A stretch of DNA of 64,000 bases from positions 620,001 to 684,000 of the forward strand of contig JAIXMG010000001.1 of assembly GCA_025201345.1 (NCBI GenBank), read 5' to 3'. The position numbers and the translations under genes were made by a program. The notes under the pieces are model-generated. The model was not told the origin of the DNA. It saw nothing but the letters and a program-made list of their open reading frames with translations, and did not search any database. Shown piece by piece: positions 45,811 to 58,066 of this stretch (position 1 is its first letter; each line of letters begins with the position of its first letter). The stretch comes from Thamnidium elegans. Taxonomy: Eukaryota > Mucoromycota > Mucoromycetes > Mucorales > Mucoraceae.

Positions 45811-46866
45811 ATGAACTTTAAGGATAGAACGTCCGAGTTTTATAACTTGGTAGAAAGAATCAAGAAACGAGGAAAGGTGTCTGTGCCCACGACCAAGAAA
45901 CAGCCGATGGCTACGTCGCGCTCAGAGTTTGCGCGGATGGCAGCTCAGTTAGGACGCAGCCTTGCGTCTACGTCTCAGAAACTAGAGCAGTTAACCACAC
46001 GTAAAACGAGCACATTTATATATACAAAAGAAAAAGATTCTTATTTATTTATTTTTTTTAAAAAAAAAACCAGTAACTAAATCCAAAAATGGGACTACAA
46101 ACGAAATTAATGCAAGTATTTTTATTACGTTTCAAAAATGCACAAAGGAAAAAACTAAAAAAGAATTATAGAATTTAACACAGTCAATTAAAGAAGATAT
46201 TACAAAGTTAAACAATCAGCTTAAAATACTTCAATCTGTCTCTAAATCGAAATCGAGTTCGAAACAAGCTGCGGATCATACAAATAGTGTGATCGTGTCA
46301 CTGCAGGCCAAGTTGGCAGATACATCGTTAGGATTCAAAGATGTTTTAGAATCAGAAGTAAGGAGGAGGGGAGGGTTTGGAGAGAGAGATGTGTGTATAT
46401 TAACTTTTTAATCATCTAGGTTGATATAAAACAACAACAATCGTATCCAGTTCCTTCTAATTCGCCTCAACCTCGTCGACGCGTCACTGCAAATCAACAA
46501 AGCACGCAAGATACATACGAATCTCCTCAGTCCTTAGGTATACCCATGATCTCGCAACAGCAGCAGCAACAAGTGATGATAGAGCAGCAAGATCAACGTA
46601 TTGAGACTAGATCCAACGCTATGGAAACCGTTGAAAGTACAATTGCAGAATTAGGAAGTATCTTTCAACAATTAGCTACGATGGTAGCAGAGCAACGAGA
46701 GACCATACAAAGAATTGATCAAAATACAGATGATATTGAAATGAATGTATTGGGTGCACAAAATCAATTAATGAAATATTATTCAAATATTAGTTCTAAT
46801 AGGTCTTTCATTATTAAAGTATTTGTTACTATCATCTTGTTGTTTCTGTTATTCAGCTTGTTTTAG
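45811..46866 (+). CDS. SED5: Qa-SNARE syntaxin-5, Sed5
   Basis: Four exons (45811-46000, 46074-46111, 46172-46357, 46420-46866) give 286 aa. N-terminal peptide NFKDRTSEFYNLV matches the Sly1-binding motif of Sed5/syntaxin-5, which begins with a DRT/S-E-F pattern. The Habc region has EFARMAAQLGRSLASTSQKL and NLTQSIKEDITKLNNQLKIL. The SNARE motif (DQRIETRSNAMETVESTIAE to about QLMKYYSN) has its zero-layer Gln in the FQQLATMV block. It ends in a single C-terminal TM (SFIIKVFVTIILLFLLFSLF), so it is tail-anchored. It drives ER-Golgi and intra-Golgi fusion. Intron 2 uses a GC donor (gcaagt at 46112), needed to keep the frame. Confidence 0.93.
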
Positions 46867-46971
46867 AATAAAGCGCAATTTTATTGTAATCCATGAAAAA
46901 TACGTCATCATTGTAAAATCCTCAACCCCAACCCCCCCTTTTTTTTATACATGTCAATTTGTTTTATTTAT

Positions 46972-47332
46972 TTATTTAGCAGCTTCATCACAGAAAGTAG
47001 CGAGTTCGATATCGTTGGTAGATAAACCTTGACAATCATGAGTAGATAAAGTAACTTCAACTCTGTTATAGACCTAAAAAAAAAAAAAGCCGGGTTTAGG
47101 GGTATAATTTTTTTTTTAAAAAAAAGAGACTTACGTTAAACCATTCAGGATGATGATCGTTCTTATCAGCCTTTAATGCGACGCGAGTCATGAAACCAAA
47201 GGCCTCGTTAAAATCCTTAAAGGAGTACTTCTTGATGATAGCGTCTCTGTTTTCAACCATCTCCCAACCAGAAGAAAGCAAAGGCTTCAAGATTTGGTCA
47301 CGTTGTTCAGTAGTAAGTGTTGTAACAGCCAT
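46972..47332 (-). CDS. Pterin-4a-carbinolamine dehydratase
   Basis: Two exons (47135-47332 and 46972-47073, minus strand) give 99 aa, the normal size. The active-site block reads [19 protein letters not shown], with the His-His-Pro motif, then [17 protein letters not shown]. It dehydrates 4a-hydroxytetrahydropterin to regenerate the pterin cofactor after aromatic amino acid hydroxylation. An upstream in-frame ATG at 47390-47392 would add 20 residues with basic and hydrophobic character; the ATG at 47330-47332 was chosen because it gives the usual length. Confidence 0.92.
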
Positions 47333-47508
47333 TTTTTGAATATGAAATTTGGATTTATAAACAAGAGAAAAAAGAGGTTTGGTTAAAAGCATTTACTTTT
47401 TATATTTCCCACGGGGTTTTTTGTATTTAAAAAAAATATTTTTTAAGGTTAAAATAATAACAGTCTTTTTTTTTATTTTAACTTCAGTGCAAAAAAAAAA
47501 AAAAACTT

Positions 47509-48135
47509 CTATTTCTTTACTTCTTGGATCAATGGGTTACTGTTGGTATTGGGTAAAATCGAATCTTCTTCTTCTTCACTATCTTCACTATCGGATTGAC
47601 CAGGTATCTTTTGTTCGTATACACCTAGTCCCAAATTCTATATATTTTCGTAGTTAATACCTCGTTCAATCCCTCTCTTTAAATCGTTACCATTTCAATA
47701 TATTGCTCGGATTCCTCGTCTACATTCTCAATATCTAATTTCTTTGGATCAGCAGCTTTTAATTGTTCATTAGCGCTCTTTAATTGCGGTAAAAATGCTT
47801 GCACACGAGATAAAACTAAAGACTATGATTTTAGTATAATGCATAATATTTTATTTTTTTGTGAGGGGGGATACTTACTATCGCTGGGTGGACCTACAGG
47901 AAATGTCTTTTTGCTCTCTGCTGCTGCAAGCAAAGAAGGTATATCGTTAATGCTTTTTTGATCTTGAGATGTGGAAGGATTGATCAAGTCCTCTAAAATA
48001 AAAAAATAAAAAAAAAGTCAGTGAACCAGTACTACTTTTAAATTTTTTAATAGTGAAAAGGGGAGGTGTTTTACCAAGTACTTTTTGTTTTCCAGAAACG
48101 TTTAATAAATCAAAAGAGTTGTTAGAATTAGACAT
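47509..48135 (-). CDS. NOPCHAP1: NOPCHAP1 (C12orf45/DUF4598)-like chaperone adaptor
   Basis: Four exons on the minus strand (48075-48135, 47879-47992, 47691-47815, 47509-47637) give 142 aa. The conserved block SRVQAFLPQLKSANEQLK, followed by KKLDIENVDEESEQYIEMNL, matches the LDRLQQFLPQMAQANEKL / NIENID region of human NOPCHAP1. The C-terminus is acidic and Ser-rich (SDSEDSEEEEDS). The family links the R2TP chaperone to NOP58 during box C/D snoRNP assembly. Divergent from RRP45 with 173 bp between starts, another RNA-processing gene. Identification is from pattern memory, no search. Confidence 0.75.
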
Positions 48136-48308
48136 GTTGTAATAAGTTTTGAAGGGAAAAAATAGAAAAAAGGTACAGTTTTTTTTTTTCTTTCTTTCTT
48201 TTATGATTTCCGTGACCATTCCCAAGTGACTACGTTTTTAACCCACACAAGGTTGAAACGGTTTTGGAAAATTTCTTTTTTTTTTCCTCTCATTTTTTTA
48301 AAACAGAA

Positions 48309-49367
48309 ATGGTTAGAGAAATAGAACCCAGTCTTAACGAAAGGGCTTTTGTGTTGGAAGCACTTAAACAAGGAAGACGTGTGGATGGACGTGAAGTATA
48401 CGATGTACGCCCCCTTTCCATCACTTTAGGATCCGATTATGGGCATGTCGAAGTTCACCTTGGTAAAACCAAAGTTGTGGCGATTGTCTCTGCAGAAGTT
48501 ATTAGACCGTATGCTGATAAACCTACTGAGGGTATCTTGATTTTTAATACTGAAATATCTCCCATGGCTGCACCTACTTTTGAATCTGGAGCGTAAATAT
48601 TAGTTTGACACATTTTTTATTTTAGGTGTTAATTTTTTTATTTTTTATTGTAGTCGTTCAGAGGAAGAAGTTTTAATTAGTCGTATTATTGAAAAGTCGT
48701 TACGTAGAAGCAGAGCTATTGATACAGAAGGTCTTTGTATTGTAGCTGGTGAAAAGGTCTGGCAGATTCGCGTTGATCTCCATTTCCTTGACCATGATGG
48801 TAACTTGGCTGATTGCGCTTCTATTGCAGCTATTACTGCTTTATTGCATTTCAGACGTCCTGATGTTACAGTATCCGGTGAAGATGTTACTATTGTAAGT
48901 ACAATTGGGGGATTTTTTTTTTTACGGAAGAGAGAAATACTAAAAAAAAAGTTTTGGAGTAGCATCCTATTGATCAAAGAAATCCTGTGCCTTTAAGTAT
49001 TCATCATATTCCTATTTGCGTCACATTTGCATTCTTTGATAATGGGTAAGCAGAAAAAAAAAAAAAAAAAGTTTATGCAAAAAGAAAAAAAAAAAAAACT
49101 AAACTCTTTTTTTTTTAAAAAAAAAAAAGTGAATTACTAGTTGTTGATCCTAATTATTTGGAAGGACAAGTGAAAGAAGGCGATATGACAATTACAATGA
49201 ACAGCCATAAAGAAATTTGTGCTTTATCAAAGGCAGGTGGTATACCTTTAGAGATGGACCAAGTCTTAAGATGCTCTCAGATCGCTATTATTAAAGTTAC
49301 CGAGGTAGATGAATTGATTAAAAAGGTTTTAGAGGAGGATAAGGCAGCAAGAAAAGCACGTAAATAA
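48309..49367 (+). CDS. RRP45: Exosome core subunit Rrp45 (EXOSC9), RNase PH-like
   Basis: Four exons (48309-48592, 48654-48894, 48963-49045, 49130-49367) give 281 aa. Family blocks: SLNERAFVLEALKQGRRVDG, VEVHLGKTKVVAIVSAEV, IEKSLRRSRAIDTEGLCIVA, then VWQIRVDLHFLDHDGNLADC and ASIAAITALLHFRRPDVTV, and the C-terminal SKAGGIPLEMDQVLRCSQ. It is a catalytically inactive ring subunit of the RNA exosome in nucleus and cytosol. The long acidic C-terminal extension of animal EXOSC9 is absent, as in yeast. Divergent from NOPCHAP1. Confidence 0.95.
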
Positions 49368-51181
49368 TTTCCCATTTAATATCCTTCATCACACTCCATT
49401 TCCACCTCCCCTTTTTTTTACGCATAATTTTTTCTTTTTTTTTTGTACTTATCGACACGCGTTTTTTTTTTTTTTTTTTTTACGTTTTTGTATTCACCCA
49501 TATCCTCTTTTTTTTTTTTGATATAAAAACTATATATGTTTTATTACCTTTTTTTTTTTAATATGGCATGAAATAATGAATTTAGCAATGATAAAAAAAG
49601 TTTTTTCCAAGTAGGTCTAAAGAAAATTCGTCAAAACATATCACTATTTTCTGTTTTTTACTTATGTCGGTAGTTTTAACTCACAAAAATCTCAATGTTT
49701 TAGAAAAAAAAAAGGGTATATCTGATTGCTTTGTATGCAGGCGTATGAATACGTAGTATTCTCCATGATAAAATAAACCTCTCGTACTTGTTCAGCGTGT
49801 CATTCGTAAACTTTAGATTTTTACCTGCACTTTCTCCCTCCTCACATTGGTAGTATTTAGATAAGATCAAATAAAACATGTAATTTTTTTTCTTCTCTCT
49901 CTCCTTTTCAACTTGTATGACATTAATCTTTATAGCACTGCTAATATGGATAAAAGTTTAACTTTACAAAAATCACCTTAAATGGACGTGCATATCCTTT
50001 CTAAAAACTTTAAAAAAAAAAACTTAGCTAATAAAACTTTACTTTTTGGCAAAGATATCTCCCCCCCCCCGCCTGATGGAACAGAAAAAGTAGTTCGTTC
50101 TAGACTTCTTTTAAAAGAAAATCGCTAAAAAACAATCAACTGAACTTGTGCCATTGCGATTCTTTTTTTTATTTTTTATTTGTATAATAATCAAAACAAG
50201 ATCAAGAAAAAAAAAGATCGCCGATTTTCTTCTTATCGTTGCCTCTTAGAAGCAGGCGTAGCCAAATTCTCCGATTTTGGGTTTTGGTATCGAGAACCCT
50301 TCTTAACATACCGAAAGAATGAATGAAAAAAAACCAGCTTCTAGCCTAAAAACAATTGGCCAATAGAGCAACAGCGATGATCAATTTTCTGATACTCTGA
50401 TTACCCTGTTGAACGGTGTGCTTCTTTCCGAGTTAAATGATTTGTCGTTAATTTAAAGTTCTAGCAAAAATCATTCTTGCATGTCGTCCCCCCCCCCCCT
50501 TAAAACGGGTAACCCAGAAGAAATTCTAGTGAGTTTAACAATAACATACCTTTTAGACTTCTTCCACTGACTATGAATACAGTTTCCTTACAATCAATAA
50601 TATATCCAGCTTTTTTGTACGTTTAAAAAGAAAAGAAGGAAGTTTCTTACATGTGCGGCCGAGTACTATTAATGGATTTTTTTTTTAAAAAAAAAAGAAA
50701 GTAGAATAAGAATAAAAGATGTTCTGCGATGATATGGACTGCTCGTTTTGTTGTTCAAATGGCTCTTTAAATATATTGGAAAGTTTATGTTGACCTTTAT
50801 TACAGACGTAATTTTAGTGTATAATATCATCAGATCGTACTTTGTAAAACGTATCATTTTGTAAAACGTATCATTTTTGAAAGTGGAAATTTTATCTATT
50901 TTTGAGAATCGATTTTGTTCACCCCCAACCCCCCTCTTTCACAAATAAAACAAGTATAGGTTACACATTGTACGTTTTTAATTTTTTATGTCTTTTTTCC
51001 GAGACTTTTTATCATTTCTTTTTTCAATTGCAAGTCTTTGGCAGGTAAAAAGAGTTTTTTTTTGGTATCATGGTTGTAACCATGGAAACAAGGCTGTCAA
51101 ACAGTCACATTTTTAATTTCCCAAAAAATGAAAAAAAAATTATTTTCTTTTTTCTTCTTTTTGCAAAAAATAAAGTTTAAA
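49368..51181. other. Intergenic, 1.8 kb, no gene seen
   Basis: AT-rich with poly-T, poly-A and several C9-C10 runs (about 50061, 50490). A short direct duplication gtaaaacgtatcatttt occurs at about 50843-50876. No coding or RNA gene was recognised. Long promoter of HPRT or an unseen non-coding RNA are possible. Confidence 0.5.
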
Positions 51182-51966
51182 ATGCCCATGGACCCTAAGC
51201 AATGGATTGACGTGACCACCGAGAAGAATCACTACTCTCTTGATCACTTTGTGATTCCTACTCATTATGAAAAGGACGTCTCTTCTATCCTTATCCCTCA
51301 CGGTGTTATTATGGATAGAGTTAACAAGATTGCACGTTTGATTGTTGAAGATACTACTGGTCCTTTGGTTGTCTGCTGTATCTTGAAGGGTGGTCACCAA
51401 TACTTTGCTGACCTTGTTAACGCAGTTAAGAAGCTTACCAAGGAGGGCAAGACCATCCCTTTGAGTTTGGAATTTATCCGTGTCAAGTCTTACAAGAACG
51501 ACCAATCTGAAGGTGTTACCATGTCTATCACCGATGAAGAATGTGCCGAGTTCAAGGGAAAGGTAAATTATGATTAAAAAGTCGGTAATGATATAATCCC
51601 ACTTACAAAGTTTTTTTTTTTTTAGAACCTTTTAATTGTTGAAGATATTATTGATACTGGTGCCACCATGGTTCAATTATTAAAGAAATTGGACGGTTTC
51701 GCTCCCAAGTCTGTCAAGGTTACTAGTTTATTGGTCAAGAAGACACCCAAGAGTAACGGTTATATTCCTGACTACGTTGGTTTCTCTATTCCTGATGAGT
51801 TCGTTGTTGGTTACGCTTTGGATTACAATGAGTATTTCCGTGATTTAGATCATATCTGTGTTATTAGTGTAAGTTGATTTCTGTCAAAAAGGGAGTTTGT
51901 ATTTACGGTATTAATTTTTTTTTTTTTTGAACACAGGAACACGGAAAGAAGGCTTATGCTGTCTAA
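51182..51966 (+). CDS. Hypoxanthine-guanine phosphoribosyltransferase
   Basis: Three exons (51182-51562, 51626-51868, 51937-51966) give 217 aa, matching the animal-type HPRT length. The PRPP-binding loop is [20 protein letters not shown], the flexible loop [18 protein letters not shown], the PPi loop [12 protein letters not shown] and the base-binding end [20 protein letters not shown]. It salvages hypoxanthine and guanine to IMP and GMP in the cytosol. Exons are C-ending and GC-richer than neighbours, suggesting strong expression. The sequence resembles animal HPRT1 more than yeast Hpt1, which differs strongly. Confidence 0.95.
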
Positions 51967-52262
51967 GTTTTTTTTTTTTTTTTTTATAATAATAAATACA
52001 AAAAAAAAAAAAAAAAAAAAGAGTATTAGAATTAATTTTATTTAATGCAATTAAATATTGTATAGTAGTCTATGGTTTACAGTGTAAATAAATCTCATAA
52101 GGATGAAAAAAGAAAATTTGAGTGTTGTGTATCATAAAAAATAGTATAAAAGAAAAATGTAGGAGGGGGGGTATAAGTAAGAAAAAAGAAAAAAACGGCC
52201 GTTTTTCATCATAAGAGAATTTAAATGCTTAAAAGGAAGAATTAAAGAAAAAGAAAAAAAGT
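51967..52262. other. Convergent intergenic region
   Basis: Between HPRT and the HMG gene 3' ends; poly-T and poly-A tracts flank the HPRT stop. No gene. Confidence 0.6.
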
Positions 52263-53255
52263 TTACATATGGAGGAGAGTAGGATTGATATACTGAAGTT
52301 GTTCAGCTTCGGAAATCAAGTTAAAAGTGTTTTGGTATTGTTCTGTAGAACAGAAATCGGGATATTCAGTCCAGCTGAATTCTTGGTTAGGTTTACTGTT
52401 GTTAGTAGAGTGCTCAAAGTGAAAGTAATCGATTTGATCAAAGTATGTCATAGTCGGGAAGGCGTTAAAGTCGTTAATACAAGGTGTGTCGAGAACACTA
52501 TAAGGTGAAATGGCTTCAATAGGAGTGGCGGTGTAAGACATAGTGGTTTCATAAGGCGAGTATCCAATTTTAGGGCTGGACAAATCCGAGTCGCTGTAGC
52601 TTTCAGTGAAAGGGCTGGTGACTTGAGAGCCAAATTCAGGTGTAGTAACAGCATATTGGCAAGAAGGTCTATAAAAATCTTGATCAAATCCTTCTGGATA
52701 TTCATATTTTTTACTGTCGGCAGCGATCATTTTCTTTTTAACAACTCTGCAGCTTCTTTTGAGGACTTTCTTGGGTGTATCGTTCACTACGGGGCTAGTG
52801 TGTTCAACTGATTCCAGTGCGTTAGAGTCATCATAGATCAATTCCATAAATTCGTTGTTTTCTTTTGCACGAGAAGTAAATTGTTCCTTTTTGTTTTTGC
52901 GAATGTAAACACGCTTAGGAGCTGTTTTCTTCTTTGGTGTGTACTTGTAATCAGGATACCTATAAGAAGTTTTTTGCATTAATAAAAAAATGGTATACAG
53001 AAAAAAAAATAATTAAATAACTTACAACTTGCGATGTTCAATTTTTGCAATACGAGCTCTTTCACGAAAAGGTCTCTTTTCAACTTCAGAAGCTTCTCGC
53101 CACCACTTTGCAATGATTTTAGAAATATCGCGATGATTGGCGCCAGCACATTTTGCAACGATTTCTTTTTGTTTTTCAAGACGATACATTAAGAAGCAAT
53201 TCAAAGGTCGAGGAATAGCTGATTGATCAGTGTTGGAAGTATTAGTTTTAGTCAT
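52263..53255 (-). CDS. HMG-box (MATA_HMG type) transcription factor
   Basis: Two exons (53026-53255 and 52263-52959, minus strand) give 308 aa. The HMG box is at about residues 13-85: IPRPLNCFLMYRLEKQKEIV, then NHRDISKIIAKWWREASEVE, RPFRERARIAKIEHRKL, and YPDYKYTPKK across the intron. The DYKY tail is the MATA/SOX-type signature of sequence-specific boxes. Next is a basic region (RVYIRKNKK, KRSCRVVKKKM), then an acidic, Ser/Tyr/Thr-rich tail that may activate transcription. Mucorales have sexM/sexP HMG genes, but those lie between a triose-phosphate transporter gene and an RNA helicase gene; neither is here, so I do not call it a sex-locus gene. Confidence 0.88.
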
Positions 53256-56200
53256 TTTTTTTTTTTTTTTTAATAAAAAGAGAAAAATATTATAGAAATG
53301 GGATTATGATAGAAAGAGAGGTGTTATTTTGTGAACCCAACCAAAAAAATTCACTTGCTATTTATCTAAAAAAAAAAAAAGATCGCCTGACCAATCAAAT
53401 AAACTGTCAAAAAGCTTATTTTATTTTGACTCCTAATTCTTTTCTTTTTTTTTTCCTCCAGCTTCTCTTTTTCCGTATTTGTTTATTTTTTTTTCCTAGT
53501 ATTAGACTCCTCCGTATAATCTCCCAAAATGGTCAAACGCCGTTCATAAGCGAAAATACTTCCTTTCTCCCTATAACAGAAAAAAAAAGTTTAAGGCGCT
53601 GCAATTAAATAATATGTAAGGTAATCTACGAAAAAATGCCTAATATTCCTTCGTTTTTGTTGTTGTGTAAAAAATAATAATAATAATAAAAATATTGAAT
53701 CCCATCAATCGTATTCTGGGCTATCGTTTCCCCCGGCTACTCCTTAATTCTGGAATTTGACTCTTTTTATTTATTTTTATTTTTGACAGTGAGAGAGATT
53801 ATCATTACACATCAATATTTATTGGTGCGACAGTTACCAAATAGATTATAAATAAAGCATTTTGGTTCTGAAACTTTTTGACACTTCTTTTTTTTTTTTT
53901 TTCGTGTATGCAACGAAACCACTTTTAGTTTATATTACTATGTACTAGGGGCTACAATTGTTATCCCACGTTTATGCAACGCATAACTATTAATCGTCTA
54001 GTTATAACAATGAATTGTCTGCATGGTTATATGAGGATTCTCATTGTATATACCAATAGCTCCTCTCCCTCTCTTTTTTTTTTCTTTCCCTTTTAATTCC
54101 CTTTTAATCCCCCTATTAATAGATCAAACTCGCTTTATTATTTATGTCAAGTTATCAAATATTTTCTTTGTTATATAGTTTCAAATAAATAACGTGTTAA
54201 ACATTTGACTTTTTTTCATTGTATTTCTTTTAATAAGAAGCACGTTTTTAATTACGTCCTACCTTTTTTGCATATGGTGTATCTCCGGTACTATTATACT
54301 TTGGACTGTAAGGATGCTTATTGTTTTTTTTTCAAAAGTAAATAAACCTTGCTGACGAAAAGGCTTATGGTTATTTAAGTTTAATGTACAGAAAAACTTT
54401 TTTTTTTTTTAAGTTCAAGGTACGTCATACAGACAGAAATTACGCTCGGTTTGTTAAATTGTAATTACTGTAAGCTAATTACGAGAAAAAAGTAGCATTT
54501 TCTTTTTTTTTGGAGAGAGGAGGGATGATAGCAAAAATTAGACAATCGATGGAGCACTATTTTTTTTTTCTTTTACTCGATATAAGATATGCGCAAAGAA
54601 TATCAAAAACGATCTATTAATCTACGTTACAATAAAATATGATCTCCCCAATATACTCTCTGTCTATGTATACTTTTCTTTTATATAACTATAAAGTAAA
54701 AATAGGTCTTTTCAACTGTCAGCTTTCTATATTAAAAATAATCAAATTATATTTTCTTTTTTAAAAAAAAAAGTAAAGTTCTCACAATTTGTTTGTTTTA
54801 AGAAAAAAGCTAAACTTTAAAAACTGGTATACATATGAGAACAACACTATAGGTAATTTTGGTACGTTTACCGCTTATTCTATCTGTGCTTACCGACCAT
54901 CGTCATGGAAAAAGTTCTTTTTTTTTTAATGCACGTACATTTATTAGTTTTTAAAGAGGGATTCTATTTTTACTACGAGTCTCAAGTATTACTTTTTTTT
55001 TTTTTTTTAAAGAAATTGCAATTTTCTATGCTATTAAATTTATTTATCAGAATAATGAAATATAATGCATAAAACTAAAATTGCCCACTCTTTATATTTC
55101 AGGGATAAGGGGGAGCTAAAAAATATACGACATATTACGCCGAAATTACTTTTTTTTTTTAAAAAAAAAAGAATGTGCGCGGGCGTAGTACAAACAATTA
55201 AGAAGGATAGTTTATAATCTAAATTAAGGAATTGTTTTCTTCTCGGAAAAAAAAAATGTAACGCACGCCCAAAGCACACCACCTTTATTTTATTTACCCA
55301 CTTGGTAAAGGGAAACTTTATTGGTTCTACACGGGCATATTAGTCTAGTTTTTTTTCCAAGGGAACATATCAAGTTGTTGAGTTATGCAGGGGGATAGGT
55401 TATATAGTTAAAAAGATTCCCTGAATCCCACTGTCTATATATGGTCAAACACCGGGAAATCGAATCTCTAAGCGCAGAAAAAAACAAAAACATTTGTCTT
55501 GATAAATGGATATAGGAGAATATATATATATATATAAATCCTTATAGGGTACGAAAGTGTCCTATTCTGACCATTGTACGATATCTTGCATTTATTTAAT
55601 TTGTAATAAATGTTGGTATATAGTTACATACGTATTGTGTGTTGGTGATACATAATAGGCGCATCTGAATACCTACTATCTTAATACCCCCTGTGAATAT
55701 AATACGATAGTTTGAGCGCTAATTTAACGCTTGTAAACTTTACAATGTGTGGGGGAGCACAGATCACTTTTTTTTTAAGCGGCTCATGGTTAGACAGCTC
55801 CTAACGTTTACGTCCCACGACACCAATAGATAACCTACTCGATACATATTATATCCTGAAACGAATTAGTTGCATTGTACTTGGTATATCCAATGTTTTT
55901 TATTATTATGATAAATAAATAAAATAAACATATATATAGAGTCGATCTATCTATCACGCCATATCGGATATACTATTTCGATCGGTCCCTTTCTTTTCGC
56001 TTAAATCAACCACGTTTCTCAATATAGACTTTGAGGGTTTTTTTGGTTTCCCTAAAAAAAAAAAAAAAAGTTCGTAGTTAACATTTCCTTAAAGAGATAA
56101 ATCACAGAAATACATTTTAGACAACCTAATAGTTACGCTTTCGGAAACTGTTCCGTAACCAAATTTCTTGTCCTCGAAACTTTAGTGCTCCGAGAAAAGG

Positions 56201-56456
56201 AACCACATCCGTAACGCTATATTTAAATTTTATAATAACTATGAATTGATTTAAACTTTTATAAAATATACTGTGCTTCCGCCCACTTTTTTGAATTATT
56301 TTGGACATTTGTGTGAAATTAAATTGCCCAAAAAATTGAAAGCTAATTTAACCAACTTTTAATATTGAGTTGACCAGCTTTTTGACTTTTTATTCTTTTT
56401 CTCCAAATTTTTCAAATGATTTTTTTTTCGCGAAGACGGTAGAGATGGAATAGTGG
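53256..56456. other. Gene-free AT-rich region, 3.2 kb
   Basis: Many poly-T and poly-A tracts; no reading frame with convincing protein character on either strand, no tRNA and no repeat found elsewhere in the window. It separates the housekeeping block from the second accessory region. Possibly a long regulatory region of the HMG gene. Confidence 0.5.
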
Positions 56457-56551
56457 ACGAGTCTGGCAATGAAGCAGCTGCTTTTGTTGTAAATCCGTCA
56501 TTCAGACCGGCAAGCTTGACAAACCTGCATAAATATATCAAAAATAAAAAA
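56457..56551 (-). repeat. Inverted-repeat arm, left
   Basis: About 95 bp nearly identical, in opposite orientation, to 61511-61606. Read on the minus strand it encodes RFVKLAGLNDGFTTKAAASL followed by PDSS; the right arm encodes the same peptide with V for A. On the minus strand this frame continues to a Lys-rich end at about 56361. It looks like a coding exon of a multi-copy protein present twice. Confidence 0.88.
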
Positions 56552-56605
56552 GATAATTGAGGAAGAACCGAAAGACACTGATATGCAAGAAGCAACTACA
56601 AAAAA

Positions 56606-56800
56606 ATGAAAAGATTATCAGAGTACAATATTTACGCCACCAAAGATCGATTGCGATACTTCTTTTTTATTTAGGAGAAGCTTATTATACCAGCAGAAAC
56701 TGCAAAACTGGCTAATGTTAATTATGAAACTGCTAGAAAATGGAAAGCAGTCTACAAAAAAGATCTAGAGCATAACATCCCTACTACTTTAAGGAATTAG
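56606..56800 (+). pseudogene. Transposase N-terminal helix-turn-helix fragment
   Basis: A frame from the ATG at 56606 (MKRLSEYNIYATKDRLRYFF), one TAG stop, then IIPAETAKLANVNYETARKW and KAVYKKDLEHNIP, ending at 56800. The A-x-x-A-x-x-x-x-V-N-Y-x-T-A-R-K-W pattern looks like the HTH start of an IS630/Tc1-superfamily transposase. The DDE domain is missing. Remnant. Confidence 0.5.
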
Positions 56801-57008
56801 AATCGAAAAGATCGGCTTTTTTGGTCATCCTGTATAGTCGCGTGTAATAAATGTTTGAACGAATTTAATTTTTGAAAAAGTATTATATACATCCGAATTC
56901 AAGCAGTAAAGCTAGTTAATAAAAAGTCTTTCAAACACTACCAAATTTTAAACCCTTAAAGAAAAGAGTATTATTTTTACAAAAAATAATTTTTTTTTTT
57001 TTTTTTTT

Positions 57009-57132
57009 AGTATTTAGAGCAGCCGCCGTTATTGTCTATTACAGACTGACATCTTTTAGGCATACTTGCCACTAAATTCGACAATAAGTCGCTGTCTAAG
57101 TTTCGCCACTCATTTTGAAGACGCTTGGAGGC
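57009..57132 (-). pseudogene. Tc1/mariner transposase C-terminal fragment
   Basis: Minus-strand frame reads NEWRNLDSDLLSNLVASMPK then RCQSVIDNNGGCSKY. The W-x-x-L-x-x-x-x-L-x-x-L-x-x-S-M-P-x-R-C-x-x-V-I-x-x-x-G-G-x-x-x-Y pattern is the C-terminus of Tc1-type transposases. It ends next to a poly-A/poly-T tract. It comes from a different element family from the copy at 58069-59342. Confidence 0.8.
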
Positions 57133-58066
57133 GAAAGTGGGAGATACGAAACAAATGCAAAACCTGTGCATTTAATTCCCGACCTCCTGAATAGTTGCAA
57201 AAATCAAAAACTTATTTTCAACGGGTTCTTTATTGTATATTTACCATCACTGTTGCCATGACTACTCAAAAACTAACTCATTTCCTAGATACGTTTTATG
57301 CTGAAGCATATGAAAAACTCTTTTTCCCAAGTAAATTTCCCAAGTGTCGTACTAATGATCAACAAGCTTATTTTTCTTTATAGACTTTTTTATTACTGAG
57401 GAGCCACGTGACTGGAATGCAATCGCTTATCTCATGCAGTCTGCACAAAAAGATCCTACGATCCCCACTCGAAGCGGAAACAAAGCTCTCGCACAAGATA
57501 CCAAAATAATGCAAGCTTATGTTATTTCTGGTACAATAGCAGATACAATGCTGCGCCAAATGGATAATGCTTTAAAAGTAAGACTGGGCATTAAAAAAAG
57601 GTGTGGAGAAGAGTTAGTAATAAGTATTTTATAGTCTGCAAAAGGAAAATCAGCTATCAGTGAGTTTTGGAAAAACTCTGCTTCTATTGCTTCAACTTCT
57701 ATTAGTTATGAAAGATCTAAGGTAACTTATATTATTGTTTTAGTTCGCGATTAAAAACTTAAGTTACAACGCCTGTATAGTATCAATTACATGGACAAAT
57801 GGCCGAAGAGATTGTCAGAAAAGGCGAAAACAAAAGTAGAAAGAGACAACGAGTACGAGATAGGGAGTTGATGGAAGGCAATGAAGCAGAAGGTACACAA
57901 GATCATGGTGACACTGGAGACACTCCTAACAGTGGTGATGAAAAAGAAGACGAAAAAGAAGTCGACAGTATTTGGGGATCCTGGGAAACACTGCTGAAAA
58001 CAATAAGGGAATCCACTGTTTTACCAGCCTTAAGGTAACGTAACAATTTTGTGTTATTTATTCATG

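Noticed and set aside
52263..53255. Mucoralean sex locus (sexM/sexP)
   Set aside because: The HMG gene is not flanked by the triose-phosphate transporter or RNA helicase genes that define that locus.
57195..57383. Start of the 57-kb gene at 57195
   Set aside because: The ATG at 57258 plus a GT donor at 57331 joins in phase with the next exon; the longer frame reads through that intron.
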